A stretch of DNA of 64,000 nt from CAYOWK01 sp964407665 (GCA_964407665.1 CAYOWK010000015.1:1-64000), one strand, 5' to 3'; positions 8,949 through 18,138 are shown, counted from the stretch's first letter. Notes: a model not told the origin generated them from the sequence alone. Program-made: numbers and translations.

Positions 8949-10619
8949 ATGCCTTCATCGATCAAGTTCAAGGTTTCCGCAGCGGGTCTGGCAGCAGGCG
9001 GAATATCCGCCTTTCTTGCCGGCGTCGGGATCCTGCAGACCTACAACATCTCGGCGGCGCTGGAGCGATCAACGAGTTCGCTGGAGGCCATCCGACGGCA
9101 TGTCGAAGGCGACATGCTTCACGACGCCCTGCGTTCGGACGTCCTGATGGCGCTGTCGGATCCGGTCGAAACCGGGGTCCCGACGGCGGAGGTGCAGGGC
9201 CACGTCAAGGAGCATGCCGATTGGTTCCGTGGGCTCCTGCAGGAGAACATAGCCGCGGATCTGCCTCCGGAGATCCACGCTGTCATTGAGGATGTCGCGC
9301 CATCCCTCGAAGAGTACATCGCTTCTGCGGAGCAGGTCGTTCAGCTGGCTCAATCCGATCGCGCAGCCGCCGTTGCGCTCCTGCCGGATTTCCAGCGCCG
9401 GTTCGATGATCTGGAATCCCGGATGGAGGCCGCTTCCGATCAGATCGAGGCTTCCTCGGCAGCGGATTCACAGGCTGCACGCAACTGGGCGAGCCTCGCC
9501 CCCCTGATTATTGGCGGGGCCTTCCTGCTCGCGATCAGCCTTCTGGCAACCATTGTGTGGGCAGCTGGCCGCACAGTGCTCAAACCTCTTGATGAACTCA
9601 CCAACGCCATGCGGAACGTGTCCAGCGGACGCCTCAGCGCCCTTGTGCCCCACCAGAAGCGGCCCGATGAGATCGGCGCGATGGCTCTGGCCCTGGAGCA
9701 GTTCCGGAAGAACGAGATGGAGCGCGTCCGCCTCGAAGGAGAGCGCGCCGCCGCAAACTCCGACCTTGAACGCGCACGCGCCAACGAAGCGCTGATCCAG
9801 CACTTTCAGGGCGAGGTGCGCAGTGCGCTGACCGTGCTGGACACTTCATTTGACGAACTTGATGCGCGGGCCAGGGATCTTATCGAAACCAGCCGTGCGG
9901 CGCATGCGGATTCGAAACGATCCAGCGCGTCTGCCTCCACCGCTGCTTCGAGCGTCCACAGCATCGCCGCCGCAACCGAGGAGCTATCTGCGTCCATCCG
10001 AAGCATCTCCACCAGCATGGAGGAATCCAGCACTCTGGCCGGCAAGGCTTTCGATGCCGGTGAGCGGGTGAGAAGCACCTCGCAATCGCTGGCGGACTCC
10101 TCCGAGGCCATCGGCCAGATCGTTGCGCTGATCAGCGACGTTGCTGCGCAGACCAACCTGCTTGCTCTCAACGCCACCATTGAGGCCGCTCGCGCTGGCG
10201 AGGCCGGGCGCGGCTTTGCCGTTGTCGCCTCGGAGGTGAAGGGGCTGGCCGAACAGACGGCGCGTGCGACAGACAGCATCCGTGTGCGCATTTCAGAGAT
10301 GCAAACCATCACAGGCCGTGCCGCATCCGAGGTCGCCACCGTCGTCGAGCGGATCGACGATATGCGACGGCTCAGCATGGACACCTCGGCGGCCGCTCAT
10401 CAGCAGGCGGCCGCCACGGCGGATATCTCGCGTGATGTGGGCGTGGCGTCTGGCAGCGTCGGCGAGGCGGCCGATGGCGCCAGCGCGCTGACCCACGCCA
10501 CCGCACGCAGCGCCGAGACAGGGCAAAGCGTCCTCGACAAGTCGGGCGCCGTACGAGAGCAGTCGAAGAGACTGCGCGATGCGTCCGAGCGCTTCTTTGC
10601 ATCGTTGAAGGTCGCCTGA
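8949..10619 (+). CDS. Methyl-accepting chemotaxis protein
   Basis: A 556-residue membrane chemoreceptor from the ATG at 8949, preceded by GGAAGGGG. The frame stays open to 8859, but that extension is not signal-like. An N-terminal membrane helix (~8-28) is followed by a ~165-residue periplasmic helical sensor, a second membrane helix near 180-205, a HAMP linker, and the cytoplasmic signalling coiled coil. The coil's tip NLLALNATIEAARAGEAG lies near 400-420 and contacts CheA/CheW. No che genes are nearby, and the ligand is unknown. The porin gene starts two bases after the stop. Confidence 0.93.
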   Translation: MPSSIKFKVSAAGLAAGGISAFLAGVGILQTYNISAALERSTSSLEAIRRHVEGDMLHDALRSDVLMALSDPVETGVPTAEVQGHVKEHADWFRGLLQENIAADLPPEIHAVIEDVAPSLEEYIASAEQVVQLAQSDRAAAVALLPDFQRRFDDLESRMEAASDQIEASSAADSQAARNWASLAPLIIGGAFLLAISLLATIVWAAGRTVLKPLDELTNAMRNVSSGRLSALVPHQKRPDEIGAMALALEQFRKNEMERVRLEGERAAANSDLERARANEALIQHFQGEVRSALTVLDTSFDELDARARDLIETSRAAHADSKRSSASASTAASSVHSIAAATEELSASIRSISTSMEESSTLAGKAFDAGERVRSTSQSLADSSEAIGQIVALISDVAAQTNLLALNATIEAARAGEAGRGFAVVASEVKGLAEQTARATDSIRVRISEMQTITGRAASEVATVVERIDDMRRLSMDTSAAAHQQAAATADISRDVGVASGSVGEAADGASALTHATARSAETGQSVLDKSGAVREQSKRLRDASERFFASLKVA

Positions 10620-10620
10620 G

Positions 10621-11811
10621 ATGACAACCCCGCGTCTTCTCCGCTCCGTAGCGGCCTTTCTGACCACAGGCGGCGGACTTGCGGCCTACGCAGGCGAGCC
10701 GGAACCTCCGCCCGCCATCCAGATCGATGCCGGCTATGACCTCGAAATCATGGGACCCATATCCGGCGCCGAATCCAGCCGCGGGGCGGTGCTCGACAAC
10801 CTTGTTCTCGAAGCGGCCGTCAGTCTTGAGCGCTCGCTCGGATGGCAGGGCGCAACTCTCTACGGCAGCCTCCTCAGCAACTCCGGTGGCCGGCCCAACG
10901 ACTTCGCGGGCACGCTTGAGGGCGTTTCCAACATCGAGGTAGACCGCCAGCGCGCAAAGCTGTTCGAGCTTTGGATCGAACAAGACCTGGGCCAGTACGG
11001 TAACGTCGTGGCCGGGCTTCTCGACGTTAATCGCGATTTCTACGTCACCGAATCTGCGGGACTGCTTCTGGCGCCGCCCTTCGGCATCGGCTCGGAAATC
11101 GCCTCGACGGGCCCAAACGGTCCGTCCATTTTTCCGTCTACCGCGCTGGGACTTCGCTATCGCACTGGTATGGACGACGCGTGGTATGCTCAGGCGGCCT
11201 TCGTTGGCGCCTCCGCAGGCACCCTGGGCGATCCTGAGGAGGACATCGTCGACTTCCGGGGCGGCGGCCTCATGCTTGTGGAAGCCGGCGTTTCCGCTCC
11301 CTTCCGGATGACAGCTGGCCTTTGGCGGTACACGGACCGCCAGCACGATGTCCGCACGCTCAACGGGCTGGGCGAGCCGTCGCACGCCATCGCGCAGGGC
11401 GTATATCTCACGGCCGAGCATCGTCTCATCGAAGGCGGCGACCAGCCCACCGTGGATGTGTTCGGCCGCGCAGGCCTGTCCGACGGCCACACCACCGACT
11501 TTGGCGGTGGAGTGCAGGCCGGCGCGCTTGTCTCGGACTTTCTGCCGCAGCGGCCTGGAGCGCAGGCTTCGATAGGCCTGCGCTACGGCGCACTCAACCA
11601 GAAGGCGCGCGACAACTTCAGCGACCTGGGCGTTGACCCCGCGCGCGGGGAAATCGGCCTTGAGCTCACCTACGCTGACCCGGTCACCAGCTGGCTGACG
11701 CTGCAGCCGGACCTGCAGCTGATCTTCGATGCGGGCGGCACGCGCGATGCGGACACGGTTGTCGTGGCGGGATTGCGCGCCACAGTCAGCCTGGGCTGGC
11801 GCTCAGACTGA
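10621..11811 (+). CDS. OprB-like carbohydrate-selective porin
   Basis: A 396-residue outer-membrane protein with an N-terminal signal peptide ending near AAYAGE. The rest alternates short amphipathic strands, has many aromatic girdle residues, and ends in a strand close to the C-terminus (VSLGWRSD), as expected of a beta-barrel. The arrangement, including the SSRGAVLDNLVLEAAV opening and the PFGIGSEI block, fits the OprB family. OprB porins pass sugars across the outer membrane; specificity cannot be read here. It starts two bases after the chemoreceptor stop, suggesting co-expression. Confidence 0.78.
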   Translation: MTTPRLLRSVAAFLTTGGGLAAYAGEPEPPPAIQIDAGYDLEIMGPISGAESSRGAVLDNLVLEAAVSLERSLGWQGATLYGSLLSNSGGRPNDFAGTLEGVSNIEVDRQRAKLFELWIEQDLGQYGNVVAGLLDVNRDFYVTESAGLLLAPPFGIGSEIASTGPNGPSIFPSTALGLRYRTGMDDAWYAQAAFVGASAGTLGDPEEDIVDFRGGGLMLVEAGVSAPFRMTAGLWRYTDRQHDVRTLNGLGEPSHAIAQGVYLTAEHRLIEGGDQPTVDVFGRAGLSDGHTTDFGGGVQAGALVSDFLPQRPGAQASIGLRYGALNQKARDNFSDLGVDPARGEIGLELTYADPVTSWLTLQPDLQLIFDAGGTRDADTVVVAGLRATVSLGWRSD

Positions 11812-11966
11812 CCAGCGAACGCCTTTTGACATCATCCGGGACTTCCCGGCGGATGTAACGCCCGTCCGCCCGCGACCCAGACGCCGAAGATGGGGAGCGT
11901 AGTCACACCCATTTGACGCCGCCGCCGCTCCGCGACATTGTCCGCCCGCGCTGGGAGATATGGCTG

Positions 11967-12407
11967 ATGCTGCGTCTGGTTTCTGGGTTGGTTCTCGTTG
12001 CGGCCCTTGCGGGCTGCGTGTCCGGCAACAAGACGATCGGAGATCGTCCGCCCGAGGGCAAAGGCCCCGCCGGGACGTACTTCGGCTACTGGAATCGCGA
12101 TGCAGACGGAGCGGTCGACGCCGAGTTCCGCAAGTTCATCAAGGACAAGTACAATTTCACGGACGCCGCCGCCGCACGCGTCGACCTAGAGGCGGATGGG
12201 TTCGACTGCAAGGACGGCAACCGTCCGGAAGGCCGCCCGGTGCCGGTTCTCGAGTGCGCCCGTCTGTATCGCAAGGCCGACACGGTTTATGACTGGTCGG
12301 TGGAGTTCTGGCCGGCCGAGGCCGAACCCCGGGCGCGTTACCAGCGCACCCAGTTCCCGGATCCGCTGAAGGCCCCGAATGTCGAAAAGCCCAAACCTCC
12401 CGGATAG
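11967..12407 (+). CDS. Small lipoprotein of unknown function
   Basis: A 146-residue predicted lipoprotein. From the ATG at 11967 it begins with a short signal peptide ending LAGC, with GGGAG upstream. A TTG at 11913 would add a non-signal-like tail. The mature protein is charged and contains two further cysteines (DGFDCKDG and LECARLYR) that could form a disulfide. Its last 29 bases overlap exoD, so they are likely one unit. Family not recognised. Confidence 0.75.
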   Translation: MLRLVSGLVLVAALAGCVSGNKTIGDRPPEGKGPAGTYFGYWNRDADGAVDAEFRKFIKDKYNFTDAAAARVDLEADGFDCKDGNRPEGRPVPVLECARLYRKADTVYDWSVEFWPAEAEPRARYQRTQFPDPLKAPNVEKPKPPG

Positions 12408-13029
12408 CGCGCCTGCGTCGCCCGGGGACTCCGGCGGCGCCACGGACGACGGGAGTGATCCGCACAGCTTCACGGCGCTGCTGGAAAGCCTCGAAACCGA
12501 AACCAGCGGCGATCCGGTGACGTTCGGCGATCTGCTGTCCGTGGCCGGGCGGCGGACATTCGGCCCGGTCATCCTTCTGCTGGGCGCCATCTCGATTTCG
12601 CCGCTTACGATCATACCGGGCGCAAACTGGGCTGTGGCGACTGCGACCCTGCTGATCGCCGGGCAGCTTCTTCTCGGGCGCAGGCGACCGTGGCTCCCGC
12701 AGAGGATTCTAGACATCAGTTTTCCGCGCCAGCACCTGTCCGGGATGGTTAACGGGGGGCGAGAGGCGGCGCATATCGCCGACCGGCTGACAGCGCCAAG
12801 ACTGATCTTCCTGACCGAGCCCCCTTTCGTGTATGGAACGGCGTTGCTGTGCGTGGTTGCAGCCCTCATCACCTACCCGTTGGGACTCATCCCGCTGGGT
12901 CCGATCCTGCCGGGCGTTTCCATCGTCCTCCTCGGCATCGGGCTTACTGCGCGCGACGGGCTGTTCCTGCTGATGTCGGGCATAAGTCTCGCTGGAGCGG
13001 CGGTCCTGGTTTCGAGGTTTTTCCTGTGA
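12379..13029 (+). CDS. ExoD family exopolysaccharide-synthesis-related membrane protein
   Basis: A 216-residue inner-membrane protein with the ExoD pattern: a soluble start (~20-55) with the family phrase TFGDLLSVAGRRTFGPVILLLGAI (about 48-71), then three to four hydrophobic helices. ExoD was named from Rhizobium, where mutants are altered in exopolysaccharide and alkali tolerance; the biochemical role is unknown. The start at 12379 has GAAGG six bases upstream and lies inside the end of the lipoprotein gene. It overlaps the CHAD gene by four bases (GTGA). Confidence 0.88.
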   Translation: MSKSPNLPDSAPASPGDSGGATDDGSDPHSFTALLESLETETSGDPVTFGDLLSVAGRRTFGPVILLLGAISISPLTIIPGANWAVATATLLIAGQLLLGRRRPWLPQRILDISFPRQHLSGMVNGGREAAHIADRLTAPRLIFLTEPPFVYGTALLCVVAALITYPLGLIPLGPILPGVSIVLLGIGLTARDGLFLLMSGISLAGAAVLVSRFFL

Positions 13030-13964
13030 AGTATGCGCTTGAGCCCGATGAGCCCGTTGCAGACGGTCTGGTCCGGGTCATTCGGGGACAGGTGCGCAAG
13101 CTCCGTCGGCTGGCCGAGACAAGCGGCGAGGACCCGCGCGAATTCGTGCGCAGCGCGAGGGTCGCGTCAAAGCGTATACGGGCGGCGCTGAAGCTTGCGC
13201 GCCCGATGATGTCGGGCAAGGCCAATCGCGAAATCCGCAACTGGTGGCGCGATCAGGCTCGGGCCCTGTCCGAGACGCGTGATCTGGCCGCGCGGGTTGA
13301 GGCGATGGGCGCCTTGGAAAGCGGTCTGGCCGAGGCGGCTGGCGGACGCCTTGCGACGGGCCTGCGATCACGCTTCGAGCGTGATCTTGTGCGCAGCGAG
13401 AAGGGGGATAGCGCGCTTGATCCGGTAACAGCCTTCCGCAAGGCGCTGGCGGATGCGCCCGGGCCCGACCCGCACGCGATGAAGGATGCCGGTTTCGCGG
13501 ATCTGCTGAAGGCCTATTCCACAGGCTATCGGAAGGCGCGGCACGCCATGCTGGATGCTGTCGAGAGCGGCGATATCGAGCTTTACCATGAGTGGCGGAA
13601 ATCGGCGAAGGCGCATGCGCTTCACACCCGGCTGCTGCGGCGGTTGTCGCCCGCCCTTGAGGCGAGGGTGGCGGAAACGCGCGATCTGGCCGAACGGCTC
13701 GGCGAGCTTCAGGACATCGCCGTCTCTCGAACCGGGCTCGAAGCCATGCCGTCGCCGCCCGGCGGCCAGGCCGGGCTGCTCAAGCTCGGGGCTGCGCTGG
13801 AGGCGCGGCAGGCAGAGGTGATCAGGGATGCGCGGCGGATTGGCCGCCGGCTGTTTGCTGAACGTCCACGCGATTTCGTCCGCGCCCTGTCAAGCGAGGC
13901 TGCGTCCCCTCAGGCGACCGATAAAGAGCCAGCTCCCGTTCGCGAGATGGAAGACGCAGACTGA
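13026..13964 (+). CDS. CHAD domain protein
   Basis: A 312-residue alpha-helical protein of the CHAD family, whose members bind inorganic polyphosphate and often associate with polyphosphate granules. The basic helices are visible: ARVASKRIRAALKL near 45-58 and YHEWRKSAKAHALHTRLL near 185-202. There is no CYTH triphosphatase domain, so this is a stand-alone CHAD. The frame is open from 12849, but the GTG at 13026 overlaps the exoD stop and gives the normal N-terminus. No polyphosphate kinase is in the window. Confidence 0.85.
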   Translation: MKYALEPDEPVADGLVRVIRGQVRKLRRLAETSGEDPREFVRSARVASKRIRAALKLARPMMSGKANREIRNWWRDQARALSETRDLAARVEAMGALESGLAEAAGGRLATGLRSRFERDLVRSEKGDSALDPVTAFRKALADAPGPDPHAMKDAGFADLLKAYSTGYRKARHAMLDAVESGDIELYHEWRKSAKAHALHTRLLRRLSPALEARVAETRDLAERLGELQDIAVSRTGLEAMPSPPGGQAGLLKLGAALEARQAEVIRDARRIGRRLFAERPRDFVRALSSEAASPQATDKEPAPVREMEDAD

Positions 13965-14047
13965 TCGGGCCGGAGTTCCTCGACCGGCCTGCAAAACTGT
14001 AAGGCCGGGCGCTTGATCGCGACGCCAATCGGGACGATCTACGCAAC

Positions 14048-14497
14048 ATGTTCGGCGAACTCTATCATAACCGTATTCTGGAGCTGGCGGGCGACATTCC
14101 CCATGTCCGGGCCCTCGCGCATCCGCATGGCGCCTCGCTGAAGGTCTCGCGGGTGTGTGGCTCGACGGTGAATGTCGAGGTGGAGCTGGATGCGGAAGGC
14201 CGCATCGCGGCGATTGGCGTCGATCCGAAGGCCTGCGCTCTGGGGCAGGCGGCGACCTCGATCCTGGCGCGCGAAGCCTTGGGGAAGTCCATCGACGAGA
14301 TCAGGGCGGCCCGCGAAACGTTGCGAGCCATGCTCAAGGACGGCGCGCAGCCGCCAAGCGCTGGAGAGACCGCCTTCTGGGAGCTCAGGCATCTCGCGCC
14401 CGTAAAGGATTATCCGCCCCGCCACGCCTCGACGCTTCTGGCTTTCGATGCGGCCGTCGAGGCTATGGAACAGGCGCTGGCGAAACGTCGCGGCTGA
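14048..14497 (+). CDS. NifU/IscU N-terminal-like iron-sulfur cluster assembly scaffold
   Basis: A 149-residue protein of the NifU-N family. Two of the three scaffold cysteines are visible, Cys37 (RVCGST) and Cys63 (KACALGQAA). The third is replaced in PPRHASTLLAFDA near 122-134. From memory this Ser variant is usual in the alphaproteobacterial branch, so it may be a cluster carrier or repair factor rather than the main scaffold. It overlaps nothing and precedes the deacetylase by 16 bases. Confidence 0.82.
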   Translation: MFGELYHNRILELAGDIPHVRALAHPHGASLKVSRVCGSTVNVEVELDAEGRIAAIGVDPKACALGQAATSILAREALGKSIDEIRAARETLRAMLKDGAQPPSAGETAFWELRHLAPVKDYPPRHASTLLAFDAAVEAMEQALAKRRG

Positions 14498-14513
14498 ACG
14501 GGCGGGGGCGCAG

Positions 14514-15239
14514 ATGAGCCGCGTGCTGAAGGTGTCCGGCTTCTTCGCCGCGGCGGTCGCTCTTGTGTTCGCGGCGCTCTATGGTGTCTGGGCTCTCAGC
14601 CGCTCCCGCGATTTTCAGCTGTTCGGCGAACTGGTTTCGCGGGTGGAGACGCCGGAAAACGTCATCGCCCTGACGTTCGATGATGGTCCGACGGCGGCAT
14701 ACACGCCCTGGGTCTTGGACCTCCTCGATGCGCGGGACGTGGACGCCACGTTCTTTCTGACGGGCCGCGAGATTGGGGAAAACACGGATCATGCCCGTGC
14801 GATCGTGGCGGCGGGGCATGAAATCGGGAACCATACCTTCAGCCATGCCAACATGACGCTGGCGGGGCCGGGCAAGGCCGCGAGCGAGGTGGACCGCACC
14901 AATGAGGCGATCCGGCAGGCCGGATACGAGGGCGACATTCACTTCCGGCCGCCCTACGGCAAGAAGCTGATCTTTCTGCCGCTGCATCTCTGGAAGACCG
15001 GCCAGACCACCATCATGTGGGACGTCGAGCCCGAATCGTTCGAGGATATCGCCTCGGATCCCGACCGGATCGCCGCCCATGTGCTGGATCAGGCAAGGCC
15101 GGGCTCCATCCTGATCCTGCATGTGATGTACAGATCGCGAGAACCGACCCGGCAGGCGCTGCCGAAGATCATCGACGGCCTGCGCGAGCGCGGTTTCCGC
15201 TTTGTCACGGTCTCGGAGTTGCTTGCGCTACGCGAGTAG
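14514..15239 (+). CDS. Polysaccharide deacetylase (NodB-type)
   Basis: A 241-residue membrane-anchored carbohydrate esterase (CE4). One N-terminal helix (~8-28) anchors it facing the periplasm. Metal and catalytic motifs are in order: TFDDGP at 54-59 (catalytic Asp56, metal Asp57), HTFSH at 107-111 (metal histidines) and RPPYGK near 147. The LILHVMY stretch near 203-209 carries the last conserved histidine. It should remove N- or O-acetyl groups from peptidoglycan or an exopolysaccharide. The ATG at 14514 is chosen because it gives the anchor at the very start. Confidence 0.9.
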   Translation: MSRVLKVSGFFAAAVALVFAALYGVWALSRSRDFQLFGELVSRVETPENVIALTFDDGPTAAYTPWVLDLLDARDVDATFFLTGREIGENTDHARAIVAAGHEIGNHTFSHANMTLAGPGKAASEVDRTNEAIRQAGYEGDIHFRPPYGKKLIFLPLHLWKTGQTTIMWDVEPESFEDIASDPDRIAAHVLDQARPGSILILHVMYRSREPTRQALPKIIDGLRERGFRFVTVSELLALRE

Positions 15240-15241
15240 CG

Positions 15242-15637
15242 TCAGCGTGGCTTGTCGCCGGGCTGGTGGACCGAGAGGACGTGGCCGTCAGGGTCGGCGA
15301 AGTCGGCGGATAGGCCGCCGTCCGGCGCGTGGCTGACGGGCGTGACGATCGTCGCGCCGTTTTTTGCGAGACTGTCCACCGCCCGGTCGATACCGCCGTC
15401 GTCCAGTTCGAAGACGATGATCGGCGAGGCGCCAGGTTTTCCTTCCATCTGGAAGAAGACCAGTACGACGCCCCCGGCGGTCTCGGCCATCAGCCAGTCT
15501 GCTCCGCCTGTCTCGTCGCCGTCCCCTCCGGGCATGCGCTGGACATCGAGGCCCAGCGTGTCGCGGTAGAAGGCCTCGGTGCGGCTGATGTCGGTCACGT
15601 AGTAGACGACGGCGCCAATGCGGGATGCGGCAAACAT
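15242..15637 (-). CDS. VOC (glyoxalase/bleomycin-resistance fold) protein
   Basis: A 131-residue protein of the vicinal-oxygen-chelate superfamily with two beta-alpha-beta-beta-beta units (VVYYVTDISRTEAFYRDTLGL near 9-29; FADPDGHVLSVHQ near 113-125). Members are metal-dependent lyases, dioxygenases or binding proteins, and the reaction is not predictable. The ATG at 15637 is the natural start; the open frame to 15799 runs into the sigma factor gene. It lies 19 bases downstream of the sigma factor on the same strand and is probably co-transcribed. Confidence 0.85.
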   Translation of the reverse strand: MFAASRIGAVVYYVTDISRTEAFYRDTLGLDVQRMPGGDGDETGGADWLMAETAGGVVLVFFQMEGKPGASPIIVFELDDGGIDRAVDSLAKNGATIVTPVSHAPDGGLSADFADPDGHVLSVHQPGDKPR

Positions 15638-15656
15638 GTCTGTGTCTCCTGTTCTG

Positions 15657-16271
15657 TCAGACGCCAGCCTGTTGCCGTGGCGGCGCAAAGTGTGAGCGCC
15701 CGACCACAAAAAGATGTCCGTCGGGATCATGGCTCGCGAGAAAGGCCCCGCCCCGGCGTGTGGCGGCCAGCAGCGACCGGCGCAGCTGGCCGAAGGCAAG
15801 CGCTCCGAACAGCTCGGGTTGGCCTGGCGCCTCGCAATCCTTCAGCGCCTTGCGGAGCTGGCTGATGCGCTGGCGCAGGGCCGTGTCCGGCAGGTTCAGG
15901 AGCCAGCCGATCTCGGCGCGCGTGCAACCGTTCATGACCAGCAGACCCGTGGTGCGCAGGGCGGGCGAGAGCCCGTGCAGGAGGTCCTCTCCCGTCGAAG
16001 GTCCGGCGGTCGGCGAGACGGACGGCGCGGCCTCCGCCCACGCAGTATCGCGCCGCCTGCGCCGGCCAGCCGTGCGGGCGTCAAAGGCGGCGCGGTTGCG
16101 GATCACGCCGGATAGCCAGCGGCGGGTCTCGGGCGCCGCAAGATCTGTTCGCCCGGACTCCAGCGCGGCCAGCAGCGCGGATTGCAGCAGGTCGTCCGCT
16201 TCATCCGCGCGCCGGGAATGGCGGCGAGCGAGGGTGTAAAGCTCTGCAAAGGGGCGCCGATGACGTGTCAC
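15657..16271 (-). CDS. ECF-type RNA polymerase sigma factor
   Basis: A 204-residue extracytoplasmic-function sigma factor. Region 2 covers ~5-65 (FAELYTLARRHSRRADEADDLLQ), and region 4 covers ~98-148 with the helix-turn-helix CTRAEIGWLLNLPDTALRQR. A ~55-residue C-terminal extension follows and contains AFLASHDPDGHL. No anti-sigma factor gene is adjacent. Its neighbours are the VOC gene downstream and a divergent small lipoprotein gene upstream, plausible members of its regulon by position only. Confidence 0.83.
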   Translation of the reverse strand: MTRHRRPFAELYTLARRHSRRADEADDLLQSALLAALESGRTDLAAPETRRWLSGVIRNRAAFDARTAGRRRRRDTAWAEAAPSVSPTAGPSTGEDLLHGLSPALRTTGLLVMNGCTRAEIGWLLNLPDTALRQRISQLRKALKDCEAPGQPELFGALAFGQLRRSLLAATRRGGAFLASHDPDGHLFVVGRSHFAPPRQQAGV

Positions 16272-16355
16272 GGGGGCAAACTACGGGGACGCGTTCCGAT
16301 CCGCCAGCCGGTCCGGATCGTAGGAGTCTCAAATCCTGACCAAGGGGGACTTTTC

Positions 16356-16763
16356 ATGAGACCGCTGCGGGCCGCTCTGGCCGTCCTGATGCTCGCCGGC
16401 TGCGCCACGCCGATGACCCAGACCGCCAGGGCGCTTGAGCCTGGCTCCCTGGTCGGCCAGTGGGATGTCACGATGTACTACTCGGAAACCGACCCGCCCA
16501 GCTCCACCGAACTGGTGATCACCGAAGCCGCAGATGGCAAGCTGGCGGGCTCCTTCTACCAGTCGGATTTCATGGTCGCGAACTACTCGGTGCGAAACGG
16601 AGTACTGGCGTTCGGCGCGACGACTACGGATGGCCAGGCGCCTTATGCACACTCCGGACGCCTCAAGCGCGAGGGCGGCGAGGATGTGATAGAGGGGCAG
16701 ACCCTGTCCTCAGGCCGCAACTTCCTCATGATGTGGACCGCCCGGCGCAAGCCGGCAGGCTGA
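16356..16763 (+). CDS. Small lipoprotein of unknown function
   Basis: A 135-residue predicted lipoprotein: signal peptide MRPLRAALAVLMLAGC, with AAGGGGG upstream of the ATG at 16356. The mature part alternates short beta strands (GQWDVTMYY, TELVITEA, KLAGSFYQ, GVLAFGAT), reminiscent of a small lipocalin-like barrel. That is a fold impression, not a match. It is divergent from the ECF sigma factor gene. Confidence 0.75.
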   Translation: MRPLRAALAVLMLAGCATPMTQTARALEPGSLVGQWDVTMYYSETDPPSSTELVITEAADGKLAGSFYQSDFMVANYSVRNGVLAFGATTTDGQAPYAHSGRLKREGGEDVIEGQTLSSGRNFLMMWTARRKPAG

Positions 16764-16780
16764 GGCGGCAAAATCGCTGC

Positions 16781-17278
16781 TCAGGTCGCCGGCGTGACCG
16801 TCAGGGGCGCGGTGTCACTCGCAGGAACGTCAAGGATCAGCTTTTCCTCAGCCGTCTTCACGTCGCCGCTGCCTTCCTCGATCCACGAGCGGCTGACTTT
16901 CAGAACCACGCGCGTCGGGGATTCCTCGACGACCTCCCAGGAATTGAAGTCACCGACCATGAACACCCGGGTCCAGCCCTCGGGCGGCGTGAAGAGGGCA
17001 AGATATGTATAGAGACCGTTGATAGCCGGATCGCCGCCCGCCGTGGAGAAGATTTTCACGTCGGCATTGTCGACGTGATGCACGTCCGTGACGGACGCGG
17101 CGTCCGAAAGGTCGGCCTCCGCATCGACGGTACGGGCAGGTCCCGAAGGTTGCGCAGGGGCGGCAGGCGCTTCGGCGGGGGCCGGTGGCGCCGTCTCGGC
17201 GGTGTCCGGCGCCGGGGTCCCTGCAGGCTCGCAGGCCGCCAGAGCAAGGGCAAAGGCGAGGGCGCCGATCCGTTTCAT
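16781..17278 (-). CDS. Lipoprotein of unknown function
   Basis: A 165-residue predicted lipoprotein from the ATG at 17278 with GGAG six bases upstream. The signal peptide MKRIGALAFALALAAC ends in a lipobox. A ~40-residue Ala/Pro linker precedes a globular part with many aromatic and acidic residues (WTRVFMVGDFNSWEVVEE). I do not recognise the family. It converges with the lipoprotein gene at 16356 and diverges from yidD. Confidence 0.72.
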   Translation of the reverse strand: MKRIGALAFALALAACEPAGTPAPDTAETAPPAPAEAPAAPAQPSGPARTVDAEADLSDAASVTDVHHVDNADVKIFSTAGGDPAINGLYTYLALFTPPEGWTRVFMVGDFNSWEVVEESPTRVVLKVSRSWIEEGSGDVKTAEEKLILDVPASDTAPLTVTPAT

Positions 17279-17379
17279 GTCCATCTCCGAACTGTGGACT
17301 CCCATCTAGCTGCCGGTGGGCGATGGAGCCAAGCGCGTTCGTGTTTGAATCGAAAGACCTTCGGGGCTATACTGTTTCC

Positions 17380-17685
17380 ATGTCTGTCGCCCAGTCATAT
17401 GCACCCATCGCGGGCGGCCTCCTGAAGGTCTGGAAGGCGACGCTGTCGCCTGTGTGCATGGCGTGCGGCGTGCGCTGCCGGCATTTTCCGTCATGCTCCG
17501 AATACACAGCCGAGTGCGTCACCCGGCATGGCGCGTGGGCGGGATCGTGGATGGGGCTGGCGCGCCTCGCGCGTTGCCGCCCGGGAGGATCGCACGGGTT
17601 GGACCCGGCGCCGACCACCACTACCAGCGGCGCGCGCTGGTTCACGCCCTGGCGCTATGGCGTCTGGAGCCTGGACGAGGCCTGA
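17380..17685 (+). CDS. yidD: Membrane protein insertion efficiency factor YidD
   Basis: A ~101-residue YidD-family protein, which assists YidC in inserting inner-membrane proteins. The family core is plain: RCRHFPSCSEYTAECVTRHG near 31-50, then GSWMGLARLARCRPGG. Conserved cysteines are present. It is found away from rnpA/yidC here. The start is uncertain: ATG 17380 (MSVAQSYAP) matches the usual length, while ATG 17323 is also open. Confidence 0.88.
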   Translation: MSVAQSYAPIAGGLLKVWKATLSPVCMACGVRCRHFPSCSEYTAECVTRHGAWAGSWMGLARLARCRPGGSHGLDPAPTTTTSGARWFTPWRYGVWSLDEA

Positions 17686-17790
17686 TCCTCCGAATGGAGG
17701 CGGCGCGCGCCGGAAGATTTGAGGCCAAAATCAATGCATCAACTGGCGCAGGATTAAATCCGGTATAGGTTGTTCCCACAGGGAGACCTC

Positions 17791-18138
17791 ATGAACGACA
17801 GACTCGCCGCTGCCGAAGCGAAGGCGCGCAAGACGCTCGCCAAATGGATCGCCGCGGCGGAACAGGCCACGGGTCCGGGAGATTCCTGGAGCCTGACGGG
17901 TTTCGACCAGCAAATGATCGCGGAACTCGCCGCAGCTTTTCAGGTCGAGCCCTGGCCCGCAGAGACCCTCGCCACCACGTCCGGCCTTGCCTGGACGCGG
18001 GCGTGGATGGCCTCGGCGCTGTCGTTCAACCCCGCCGTCACGCCCGCAATGAAGGCCGAGGCCTTCGCACGGGCGACCCGTTCGGCGGCCGAGGCCCTCA
18101 TCGAGGTCTACAGGCGCAGGTCCCCCCTTCAGGGGTGA
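17791..18138 (+). CDS. Hypothetical protein
   Basis: A 115-residue soluble protein from the ATG at 17791, preceded by GGGAGA. It is predicted helical and Ala-rich (RLAAAEAKARKTLAKWIAAA at the N-terminus), with two Trp-containing blocks near 50 and 70. There is no signal, membrane segment or recognised motif. It sits 74 bases before thrS on the same strand. Confidence 0.65.
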   Translation: MNDRLAAAEAKARKTLAKWIAAAEQATGPGDSWSLTGFDQQMIAELAAAFQVEPWPAETLATTSGLAWTRAWMASALSFNPAVTPAMKAEAFARATRSAAEALIEVYRRRSPLQG

